DNA from: Caballeronia catudaia
Lineage (GTDB): Bacteria > Pseudomonadota > Gammaproteobacteria > Burkholderiales > Burkholderiaceae
DNA length: 64,000 nucleotides
Direction of reading: 5' to 3'
NCBI RefSeq assembly: GCF_001544755.2
Contig: NZ_FCOF02000013.1
Coordinates: 62,001 to 126,000, forward strand
In this document: piece by piece, positions 43,574 to 51,550 of the stretch
How the letters are laid out: the number at the start of each line of letters is the position of its first letter
Numbering within the stretch: the first letter of the stretch is position 1
The notes under the pieces: generated by a model
The model's database searches: none
What the model saw: only the letters and a program-made list of their open reading frames with translations
Told to the model about the DNA's origin: nothing
Translations under genes and position numbers: made by a program

Positions 43574-44860
43574 TCAGGCGGCGTGCGCGGACGGCGCGCG
43601 CGGCGTCGCGTCGACGCTGATGCCGCGCATCAGAATGACGAGCAGCGCCGCGCCGATCAGATCGAACGCGCCGAGCGCGACGAAGAGCGGCGAATAACCG
43701 ATGGAGTCCGCCAGCGCGCCGACGACCAGCGAAAAGCCCAGTCCGCCGATCCACGCGGCCATTCCGGCGAAGCCCGCGGCGGTGCCGACCTCGCCGGGCT
43801 CGAAGACATCGGCGGCGAGCGTGTTGACGAGCGCGGAGATCATCTGATGCGCGAAACCGCCGACGCAAAAGAGCGCGATGGCCTCGTAAGGCGACGCGAC
43901 GAGCCCGATGCACGCCGGTCCGATCATCATGAACGCGCCGAGCACGACGCCCGCGATGCGCGACCACACCAGCGGCATGCGCAGACGCTTCATCAGGAAC
44001 GGCGACAGATAGCCGCCGAAGAGACCGCCCAGGTCGGCGGCGAGAAACGGCAGCCATGCGAACATCGCGATCTGCTTGAGATCCATGTGACGCTCGCTCA
44101 CGAGATAGAGCGGAATCCAGAAACTGAAGGTCTGCCACGCGGGCTCGGCGAAGAAGCGGGCCTGTGCGATCGCCCAGAAGCGGCGCGTGCTGAGCACTTC
44201 GCGGATGCGGCGCTTGCCTTGCCCTTGTGCGGAAACGGGCGTTTGTCCGTCGATGATTGCGCGGCGTTCCTCGTCGCCGATGCGCGGATGCTGCGCTGGC
44301 GAGCGATACAGCCAGTACCAGAACGCCGCCCAGACGAAGCCCATCGCGCCGGTGACGGCGAACGCGCTTTGCCAGCCATAACGCAGCGAAAGGAATACGA
44401 CGAGCGGCGGCGCGAACAGCGAACCGAGCGATGTGCCCGCGTTGAAGTAGCCGACCGCAACCGATTTCTCGCGGTTCGGGAACCATTCGGCGACCACTTT
44501 CATGCCCGCCGGAATGGCGACGGCTTCGGACAGGCCCATGAGACCGCGCAGCGCGGCGAGCGACATCCAGCCGGTCGCGAGACCGTGCAGCATGCCCGTG
44601 GCCGACCAGAGGCAGGCGAACAGCGCAAAGCCGAGCCGTAGTCCGATCACGTCGATGATCAGTCCGCACACCGGCTGCATGACCGTGTAGCCGACCTGGA
44701 AAGCGGCCACGACGTAGGAGTATTGCTGCGTGCTCATGTTCAGAAGCGTCTTCAGCTCCGAGGCCATGACGCCGAGCGCGTTGCGCGAGAGGTAGTTGAC
44801 GATGGTGCCGACGCAGACGAGCGCGATGATCCACCAGCGCAAGCCGATGACTGTTTTCAA
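43574..44860 (-). CDS. MFS transporter, anion:cation symporter (hexuronate-like) family
   Basis: 428 residues starting at a TTG (44860) with GGAGA seven bases upstream. Twelve hydrophobic segments; the first contains VCVGTIVNYLSRNALGVMASEL, and TGWMSLAALRGLMGLSEAVAIPAGMKVVAEWFP matches ACS-family carriers such as ExuT and GudP. It should import a sugar acid, glycoside or related anion for the GH31 enzyme encoded next. First gene of the three-gene unit. Confidence 0.88.
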   Translation of the reverse strand: MKTVIGLRWWIIALVCVGTIVNYLSRNALGVMASELKTLLNMSTQQYSYVVAAFQVGYTVMQPVCGLIIDVIGLRLGFALFACLWSATGMLHGLATGWMSLAALRGLMGLSEAVAIPAGMKVVAEWFPNREKSVAVGYFNAGTSLGSLFAPPLVVFLSLRYGWQSAFAVTGAMGFVWAAFWYWLYRSPAQHPRIGDEERRAIIDGQTPVSAQGQGKRRIREVLSTRRFWAIAQARFFAEPAWQTFSFWIPLYLVSERHMDLKQIAMFAWLPFLAADLGGLFGGYLSPFLMKRLRMPLVWSRIAGVVLGAFMMIGPACIGLVASPYEAIALFCVGGFAHQMISALVNTLAADVFEPGEVGTAAGFAGMAAWIGGLGFSLVVGALADSIGYSPLFVALGAFDLIGAALLVILMRGISVDATPRAPSAHAA

Positions 44861-44933
44861 GTTCGAGTCTCCGTTGTTCTTTTTGGGCGACGAGCGGCGG
44901 GCGTCTCGTGCGCTTTGTGACCGGATGCCAATG

Positions 44934-44953
44934 ATCGAATTCGAACATTCGAT
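44934..44953. promoter_or_regulatory. Inverted repeat upstream of the MFS-GH31-porin operon
   Basis: ATCGAAT (44934-44940) and ATTCGAT (44947-44953) are inverted 7-bp arms around TCGAAC, 74 bp before the operon start. A candidate operator; no regulator gene is adjacent. Confidence 0.4.
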
Positions 44954-45111
44954 GATCGGGAACGGCTATTTATCGTACTACTGAGCGTCGATTTGCGTCC
45001 TGGTTGCGACAAATAGTTTCGTTGCGCGCTCCTTTTGTTCGTTTTCGCGCATCTGGCAATTGCACCGATGGAAGTAGAGCGTGATGTCGTCGAGCACGTC
45101 GTCGCGCCTGA

Positions 45112-45516
45112 CGATACGCCGTTGACGGTGCGCCCGAACACCGCCGATACGTGAAGGATCAGTACGGCTTGCCGGTGCCGAACGTCCATTTCGACGATCA
45201 TCCGAACGACGAAGCGATGCGCGAGCACGCGTTCAAGCAGGGCAGCGCCGTGTACGAGGCGGCGGGCGCGAAGACGACGTACATCGTGCCGCCGTATCCG
45301 TCGACGCACAATCTCGGCACCGCGCGCATGAGCGCGAAGGCCAGCGACGGCGTCTCCAATCCGCACGGCCAGACGCACGAAGTGGCGAACCTCTTCATCT
45401 CCGATGGAAGTCAGTTCACCACGTGCGCCGCCGAGAACCCGACGCTCACGATCGTCACGCTCGCCATTCGCCAGGCGGACCACATCGCCAGTCAGATGAA
45501 GCAGCGCAGGGTTTGA
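45112..45516 (+). pseudogene. C-terminal fragment of a GMC oxidoreductase (gluconate 2-dehydrogenase-like flavoprotein)
   Basis: About 134 codons open from 45112; a stop lies just upstream. They encode DQYGLPVPNVHFDDHPNDEA, HNLGTARMSAKASDGVSNPHGQTHEVANLFISDGSQF and ENPTLTIVTLAIRQADHIA, which is the GMC C-terminal domain with its HNLGT histidine region. The FAD-binding N-terminal ~450 residues are gone. It can be opened at an internal GTG (45151), but a functional enzyme is not possible. Its companions (small subunit, cytochrome) are absent. Confidence 0.75.
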
Positions 45517-45718
45517 CGCGATTGCCGGTGGATGCGCGGGGGAGTAGTTTGTTTCGTTGGCCGTCGTGCGCGAGCATGGCGGCCGCTTCGCCGGAGGCTA
45601 CCGTTATGTGTCGGGTGTACATCAACGCCGATCCGATCCTTTATGAATCGCGCACGCGCTCGTTGCGATTCATGGCGTGATCACCACGGTCCGGCTCGAA
45701 AATCTCTTTTGGGACGCG

Positions 45719-46060
45719 ATGACGAAGTACCTTATCTCCTTCCCCGCATCGGCGATGGACATATCCGACGACGACATGGCTGCGGTCGGCGAAGCGGCGC
45801 GCGCGGTCATACGCGAGGCGAAGAATACGGGCGTCTATGTGTTCGGCGGGGGTATCAACGCGGACGTCGCGCCGCTGATGGTCGCCGCCGACGGCACCAT
45901 CACGAACGAGACCTACCCGCAGACCAGGGAGTTCGACGGCGGCTTCTGTGTTCTGGAACTGCCGTCGCGCGAAGCCGCCGTCCAATGGGCCGCGAAGATC
46001 GCCAAGGCCTGCCGCTGTTCGCAGGAACTTCGCGAGTTCGGGTACGACCCGGAGAGCTGA
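45719..46060 (+). CDS. YciI/YCII-like protein
   Basis: 113 residues from the ATG at 45719; a GTG at 45677 would add 14 unrelated residues. MTKYLISFPASAMDISDDDM is followed by GVYVFGGGINADVAPLMV, DGTITNETYPQTREFDGGFCVLELPSREAAVQWAAKIA and a short tail. This is the YCII ferredoxin-like fold found in DGPF-domain proteins, often encoded near ECF sigma factors, though none is here. It is a small cytoplasmic protein of unknown activity. Confidence 0.75.
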   Translation: MTKYLISFPASAMDISDDDMAAVGEAARAVIREAKNTGVYVFGGGINADVAPLMVAADGTITNETYPQTREFDGGFCVLELPSREAAVQWAAKIAKACRCSQELREFGYDPES

Positions 46061-46264
46061 CCGGCGAGGTCGCAGCTCAATCGAGCGAGGAGGCGGTGCA
46101 ATCGGCATGACCGGCGCGGCGGCGTCAATCGCCCGCGCGCTCCAGTTCGGGCAGGCCGATGTTCTGCGCAGCCATCGAAAGTCCTGAGATGTCCTCCAGT
46201 GAAGATGCGCCGAAGTCCGATCGCTCTCCGGCGCATTCACCTTCGCTCCGTTTCTTCGAGGCGC

Positions 46265-47389
46265 TTACTTCGTCGTAAAGACCGAGATGCCGCCGTTCGC
46301 AAACTGAGTCGAAGAGCCGGGCTGGAAGGGCACGTACACCTGACCGAGCGCGCCGTCCACGGCCACGGAGTGCGCCCCCGCTCCTATCGCGACCTTGTAG
46401 AGCAACTGCCTCGTCGTGCCGTCGATCACGGCCATTTGCGGACTGAATCCCGACGCCGCCGCGGTGCCGCTCGATACATAGTGCCGCGCGGGCAGGAAGT
46501 ATCGGTTCGAGGCGGAATCGTAAGTCAACTGATCGACGCCGCCGAAAGGCACCGATGCCAGTTGAGCGCCGGTGTTGCGATCGAGAATCAGCGTAATGAG
46601 CGGATTGCCGGCCGAAGGATCGCATCCCACGAGAATGTCGCTGTTCGGCCCGAGCGCGAGGCCGGTTGGCGAGCACTTGCCAAGCGGGAACGCCTTGCTG
46701 ATCTTGAGCGTGCCGGAACTCACCGAGCTCGCCGCGATGACGTCGAGTTCGCCGTCGGGGTTCGCGGTGGTGCCATCGTTATTGATATAGAAGTTTTTCG
46801 TGGTCGAATCATAGGTGCATGCTTCGAGTCCCGACGATCCGTTGAAGACGAGCTTCGACACGACGGCTTGCGTCGTGGTCGAGAGGATCGTGACATACGG
46901 CGGCGTCTCGCCGGGGCTTGCGAACATCACGAGATGATCGTCCGGGTCGTAGCAGCCTTCATCGACGCGTGAGCCCGAATTGCTGATTGCAATCGTCTTG
47001 ATCGTCTTCAGCGCATTGGTATCGACGACCTTGACGGAATCGACATCGCCCACGTAAAGCGTATTGGTGCCGGTGATGCCCACGATGCCATCGGGACCGG
47101 AAACATCTGTCGTTGCGCCGACGCCGGCGAACGAGCCGGTGATCTGAGCGAGCAGCGCGTTCGATTTGGTATCGACGACATCGACGGCCTTGTTGTTGCG
47201 ATCGGCAAGATAGTAGCGGCCCGCTTCCGCGTAGCCGATATCGAAACTGAACGGCGGGCTCGACGCATTGGGAATGGCGATATTGGTAATCAGATTCGGA
47301 CTCGATGAAGCGGGACCGGAATTGTCATTCCCGCCACATCCGGCGACGACAGTGGCAACAAGCAGTAACGCGAGCACAGGCATTCTCAT
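46265..47389 (-). CDS. Lipoprotein with beta-propeller (YncE/NHL-like) repeats
   Basis: 374 residues; ATG at 47389 with GGGAG seven bases upstream. Signal and lipobox V-V-A-G-C (LALLLVATVVAGCGG), then repeats of the form DVVDTKSNALLAQITGSF, VKVVDTNALKTIKTIAI and IDGTTRQLLYKVAIGAGAHSVAVD, each ~40-50 residues, as in seven-bladed propellers. Probably anchored in the outer membrane facing the periplasm or the outside. No enzyme motif is seen; a binding role is likely. Confidence 0.75.
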   Translation of the reverse strand: MRMPVLALLLVATVVAGCGGNDNSGPASSSPNLITNIAIPNASSPPFSFDIGYAEAGRYYLADRNNKAVDVVDTKSNALLAQITGSFAGVGATTDVSGPDGIVGITGTNTLYVGDVDSVKVVDTNALKTIKTIAISNSGSRVDEGCYDPDDHLVMFASPGETPPYVTILSTTTQAVVSKLVFNGSSGLEACTYDSTTKNFYINNDGTTANPDGELDVIAASSVSSGTLKISKAFPLGKCSPTGLALGPNSDILVGCDPSAGNPLITLILDRNTGAQLASVPFGGVDQLTYDSASNRYFLPARHYVSSGTAAASGFSPQMAVIDGTTRQLLYKVAIGAGAHSVAVDGALGQVYVPFQPGSSTQFANGGISVFTTK

Positions 47390-48262
47390 GAAACGACTCC
47401 CCTTTGGTTGACCAGAACTCACGGCGTAAGCATGCGCAAGCATCTTTCACAATGCACAACAAATAAATTGATGGTTCCCATATAGAACCGTTGATGAACG
47501 TACGACGACTGAAAGATGCGCGACGCTGGCGCGGTCCTGTTTCAGTAATCTTGGGAGCCTCTCGAAGGCCTCATGTCTCGTCCCCGCGCGATGCGAAATC
47601 GCGACAGGCTTGCGTCTTCATTCCAGTTGCAGCGAGAAGCACGCGCATCGCGTTGTAAATCAACGGTTGGAGATTCGAAAGTCAGTTTTCTCAAAAGGAA
47701 GTCGCTGTCCGGCACCCGCCAAAGGTAGCCTTGGTAAAAACACCGAGACCGGACCCGGTGGGCTTTTAAAGCTATTCATCTTCTTAAGCTTGCTATAAGG
47801 TTAGACAGCCTAAGATGCGACCGGCGGATAGCTATAACTGTGCAATTAAATTGGTTATGCGAAGGAAATCAGGTCACGAATCCATGCGACGTGGTTCGAC
47901 GCCAGGTTGCCGAGGTCGAACGCGACCAACTCCAACGTCGGCAAAGACATAGACCGGCTTTCCATCGCGGCGCGAATGCTTGTGCGCCGGACAGCGTCAC
48001 CATTTCCCTCCAGGCCGGGTCCGCCACCAACTGCCCGCTTGCCTATACATCAGCGCATCGTTCCACAGAAGCCAGCCCGTCCCGCGCACGCATCCATGCT
48101 CGTCATCCGACCGCGGATTCCACATAGAGCACGCCATTCAGAAGGTTTCTAGGTAATTCCCCTGATTCACCCATCATCTCCTTGCGTCTTTTTTTGACGT
48201 CATGCAAACTTGTCTATACAAGATCGTGACGACGACAGCTCATTTGACGAAAGGACGTGGAA
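47390..48262. other. Long non-coding stretch before the amino-acid ABC operon
   Basis: 873 bp without a credible ORF. GC falls near 47440-47500 and 47770-47860. The right end holds the HutC-like site and promoter of the importer operon. Sequence around 47880-48110 looks more GC-rich and could be decayed coding DNA, but no family was recognised. Confidence 0.4.
48210..48221. promoter_or_regulatory. HutC-like operator 1 (importer-lyase-hutC unit)
   Basis: TTGTCTATACAA lies 41 bp before the binding-protein ATG. It is the exact reverse complement of the site upstream of the NCS1 permease and one base from the hutU site. A TTGACG at 48194 with TATACA at 48215 could be the promoter, in which case the operator covers the -10 box. 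Confidence 0.65.
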
Positions 48263-49111
48263 ATGAACGCGAAACAGTTTTCTGCAAAGTTGCGCCTCGG
48301 CATGCTCGCCGGAGTGGTCGCCATCGCGGCGACCTCGGCCCAGGCGAAGGACTGGCAATCGGTGACGATCGCGACCGAAGGCGCGTACGCCCCGTGGAAT
48401 CAGACCTTGCCCGGCGGCAAGCTGGGCGGCTTCGAACCGGAGCTCATGGCCACGCTTTGCACGCGCGCGCAACTCAAGTGCAATCTCGTCGCGCAGGATT
48501 GGGACGGCATGATTCCGGGCCTTCAGGCCGGTAAATTCGATGTCCTCATGGACGTGATTTCGATCACCCCCGAGCGCGAGAAGATCATCGCGTTCTCGCG
48601 TCCGTATGCTTCGACGCCCGCGACCTTCGCCGTGTCCGACGACGCCATCCTGCCGAAATCCTCGCCCGGTGCGCCGGCCGTCAGGCTCACCGGCGATGCG
48701 AAGAACGATAAAGCCGTCGTCGACGGGCTTCGCAAGCAGTTGAAGGGCAAGACCATCGGCATCCAGTCGGGCACCGTCTACACGAAGTTCATTCAGGATA
48801 ACTTCAAGGACATCGCCACGATCCGCGCGTACAAGACGGCGCAGGAGCGCGATCTCGATCTGGCCAATGGCCGCATCGACGCGTCGTTCGACGATCTGAC
48901 CTACTTCACGTCGGGTTCGGCGGACAAGTCGATTTCCATCGCCGGTCCGAAGATCGGCGGGCCGATCTGGGGTCCGGGCGAAGGCCTCGCCTTCCGCAAG
49001 CAAGACGGCGATCTCAAAGCGAAGTTCGACGCAGCACTTGCCTCCGCGCTCGCCGACGGCACGGTGAAGACCTTGTCCGAGAAGTGGTTCAAGACGAACG
49101 TCGCGCCGTAA
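48263..49111 (+). CDS. Amino-acid ABC transporter substrate-binding protein (HisJ/nopaline family)
   Basis: 282 residues from the ATG at 48263 (AAGGA seven bases upstream); a GTG at 48257 is a poorer start. Signal peptide LGMLAGVVAIAATSAQA. The mature part has the basic/opine amino-acid binding signature: VTIATEGAYAPWN, GGFEPELMATLC, DWDGMIPGLQAGKFDVLMDVISITPEREK, FSRPYASTP. It leads an operon with two permeases, an ATPase, a HutH-like lyase and hutC, so its ligand is most likely histidine or a histidine derivative. Confidence 0.88.
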   Translation: MNAKQFSAKLRLGMLAGVVAIAATSAQAKDWQSVTIATEGAYAPWNQTLPGGKLGGFEPELMATLCTRAQLKCNLVAQDWDGMIPGLQAGKFDVLMDVISITPEREKIIAFSRPYASTPATFAVSDDAILPKSSPGAPAVRLTGDAKNDKAVVDGLRKQLKGKTIGIQSGTVYTKFIQDNFKDIATIRAYKTAQERDLDLANGRIDASFDDLTYFTSGSADKSISIAGPKIGGPIWGPGEGLAFRKQDGDLKAKFDAALASALADGTVKTLSEKWFKTNVAP

Positions 49112-49177
49112 GCGCCAAGAGCACGCAACTCGCCTCAAAGGCACCGCAAGCCGCCGTCAGGCGGCCAGGAGCAAGTC

Positions 49178-49900
49178 ATGTCGCTTTTCCAGATGTTCGG
49201 ATTCGGCCCCGACGGATGGGGCTCCGCCCTGCTGCTCGGCGCCTTGCTGACCGTCGTCCTGACGATCGCCGCACTCTTCACAGGCGCCATCTTCGGCGGT
49301 CTCGTCGCTGCGGCGAAGCTGTCGAAGTTCCGCACCCTGCGCGCAATTGGCGATCTTTATACGACCGTGTTTCGCGGCGTGCCGGAACTGCTCGTCATCT
49401 ATCTGTTCTATTTCGGCGGCTCCAGTTTCGTGTCGACAATCGGCAAGTGGTTCGGCGCGGACGGCTTCGTCAGCGTTCCGCCTTTCCTGATCGGCGCGGT
49501 CGCGGTGGGCATGATCTCCGGGTCGTATCAGGCGGAGGTCTACCGCGCGGCGGTGCTCGCGGTGGCGCGCGGCGAACTCGAAGCGGCACGCGCGATCGGC
49601 ATGCCGGTGCACATGATGGCGCGCCGCATCCTGATTCCCCAGGTCATCCGGTATGCGCTGCCGGGTCTCGGCAACGTCTGGCAGATGAGTCTCAAGGACT
49701 CGGCGCTGATCTCGGTCACGGGCCTCGCCGAACTCATGCGCACGAGTCAGATCGCCGCCGGATCGACGCATCAGTACTTCGCGTTCTTCATCGCAGGCGG
49801 ATTGCTCTATCTCGTGATGACCAGCATTTCAGGACGCATTTTCGGCCGCGCCGAGGCATCGGTCGCGCGCTCGTTCCGGCGCAGCTTCGCGCGCAACTGA
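49178..49900 (+). CDS. Amino-acid ABC transporter permease 1 (HisQ type)
   Basis: 240 residues; ATG after CAGGAGCAAGTC. Five or so membrane segments with the HisMQ motif EAARAIGMPVHMMARRILIPQVIRYALPGLGNVWQMSLKDSALIS, where the cytoplasmic loop meets the ATPase. It pairs with the next permease to form the channel. Gap to the next gene is 53 bp. Confidence 0.9.
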   Translation: MSLFQMFGFGPDGWGSALLLGALLTVVLTIAALFTGAIFGGLVAAAKLSKFRTLRAIGDLYTTVFRGVPELLVIYLFYFGGSSFVSTIGKWFGADGFVSVPPFLIGAVAVGMISGSYQAEVYRAAVLAVARGELEAARAIGMPVHMMARRILIPQVIRYALPGLGNVWQMSLKDSALISVTGLAELMRTSQIAAGSTHQYFAFFIAGGLLYLVMTSISGRIFGRAEASVARSFRRSFARN

Positions 49901-49953
49901 GCCACCGAACCACCGAGCAACCGAACGACTGACGCCGCCAGCGGAGACTTCTC

Positions 49954-50697
49954 ATGCCCGTCGATATCAACTTCATGCTCGACACCATGCGCCAGTTGCT
50001 GGCCGCGGTGCCGACCACACTCGCACTGTTTTTCGCCTCGCTGGTGCTGGGCGGCCTGCTGTCGCTCGTGATCGTCGCGATGCGCGTTTCGCCGCACTGG
50101 CTGCCGCGAAACTTCGGGCGCTTCTACATCTTCGTGTTTCGCGGCTCGCCGCTGCTCATTCAGATGTTTCTCGTCTACTACGGGCTCGGCCAGTTCGGGG
50201 TGATCCGTCACAGCTTCCTGTGGCCCGTGCTGCGCGAGCCGTATGTGTGCGCGGTGCTGTCGCTCGCGTTGTGCACGGCGGGTTATACGGCCGAGATCAT
50301 TCGCGGCGGTCTCTTGGCGATTCCGCACGGCCAGATCGAAGCGGGCTATTCGATCGGCCTCTCCGGTTTCGCGCTGCTGCGCCGCGTGATCGGGCCGATC
50401 GCGCTGCGGCTTTGCCTGCCTGCGTATTCGACGGAAGCAGTGCTGCTCGTGAAGTCCACCGCGCTCGCAAGCCTCGTCACCGTGTGGGAAGTCACGGGCG
50501 TCGCGCAGGAAATCATCCACCAGACGTATCGCACGACGGAAGTCTTCATGTGCGCCGCGCTCATCTATCTGCTGCTCAATTTCGCGATCGTCCGCGTGCT
50601 CGGATTCGTGGAGCGCAGGCTGTCCGGCCATCTGCGCCCGCCGCCGACGCCCGCCGTGGCATCGTCCGCGCCGGTTCGGACGCGCGTCGCATCCTGA
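49954..50697 (+). CDS. Amino-acid ABC transporter permease 2 (HisM type)
   Basis: 247 residues; ATG after GGAGACTTCTC. The opening hydrophobic segments (VPTTLALFFASLVLGGLLSLVI) and the EAA loop QIEAGYSIGLSGFALLRRVIGPIALRLCLPAYSTEAVLLVKSTALAS mark the second subunit. VYYGLGQFGVIRHSFLWPVLREPY is the usual periplasmic stretch of HisM. Its tail is Pro/Ala-rich. Confidence 0.9.
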   Translation: MPVDINFMLDTMRQLLAAVPTTLALFFASLVLGGLLSLVIVAMRVSPHWLPRNFGRFYIFVFRGSPLLIQMFLVYYGLGQFGVIRHSFLWPVLREPYVCAVLSLALCTAGYTAEIIRGGLLAIPHGQIEAGYSIGLSGFALLRRVIGPIALRLCLPAYSTEAVLLVKSTALASLVTVWEVTGVAQEIIHQTYRTTEVFMCAALIYLLLNFAIVRVLGFVERRLSGHLRPPPTPAVASSAPVRTRVAS

Positions 50698-50727
50698 GAA
50701 CCCGCCGCTGTTTTTGGAGAAGAAAGC

Positions 50728-51519
50728 ATGAGTACTGTTTCGCCCGTCGCGCTGTCGGTCAAAGGCATCAAGAAGTCGTTCGGCGAGCATCAGGTGCTGA
50801 AGGGCATTTCGCTCGATGCCCATGAAGGCGATGTCATTTCCATCCTCGGCGCGAGCGGCTCGGGCAAGAGCACGTTTCTGCGCTGCCTGAACCTGCTGGA
50901 AATGCCCGACGATGGCTCCGTGTCGCTCGCCGGCGAAGAACTGAGGATGAAGCGCCGCAACGACGGACGCCTTCAGCCCGCCGACCGCAAGCAAGTGGAC
51001 CGCGTGCGCTCGCAGTTCGGCATGGTGTTCCAGAGCTTCAATCTGTGGTCGCACATGACGGTGCTGGAGAACGTGATCGAAGGTCCGATCCGCGTGTTGA
51101 AAAAGAGCCGGGCCGAAGCGGTGGAGCAGGCCGAAGCGCTGCTCGCGAAAGTCGGCCTCGCCGAAAAGCGGAAGCACTATCCGGCGCATCTGTCGGGCGG
51201 ACAGCAGCAGCGCGTGGCGATCGCGCGCGCGCTCGCGATGGATCCGAAAGTCATGTTGTTCGACGAGCCGACCTCGGCGCTCGATCCCGAACTCGTCGGC
51301 GAAGTGCTGCGCGTCATGCGCTCGCTCGCGGACGACGGCCGCACGATGCTCGTCGTCACGCACGAAATGGGCTTTGCACGGCACGTGTCGAACCGCGTCA
51401 TGTTCCTGCACGAAGGACGCGTCGAGCTCGACGGCACGCCGGCCGAAGTATTCGGCGAGCAGAAGTCCGAGCGCTTCCGGCAATTCGTGTCGAGTCATCA
51501 GGACCGCAGCACGCACTGA
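50728..51519 (+). CDS. Amino-acid ABC transporter ATP-binding protein (HisP type)
   Basis: 263 residues; ATG after TTGGAGAAGAAAGC. Walker A GASGSGKST, signature LSGGQQQRVAIARALA, Walker B VMLFDEPTSALDPELVGEV and the switch histidine in VVTHEMGFARHVS are all intact. It energises the two permeases upstream. The lyase gene follows 31 bp later on the same strand. Confidence 0.93.
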   Translation: MSTVSPVALSVKGIKKSFGEHQVLKGISLDAHEGDVISILGASGSGKSTFLRCLNLLEMPDDGSVSLAGEELRMKRRNDGRLQPADRKQVDRVRSQFGMVFQSFNLWSHMTVLENVIEGPIRVLKKSRAEAVEQAEALLAKVGLAEKRKHYPAHLSGGQQQRVAIARALAMDPKVMLFDEPTSALDPELVGEVLRVMRSLADDGRTMLVVTHEMGFARHVSNRVMFLHEGRVELDGTPAEVFGEQKSERFRQFVSSHQDRSTH

Positions 51520-51550
51520 ACTTTGCAAGACGTTTCATCGAAGGATCGTC

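Noticed and set aside
47610..48152. Short ORFs in the gap before the amino-acid ABC operon
   Set aside because: Overlapping frames without ribosome sites or recognisable domains.
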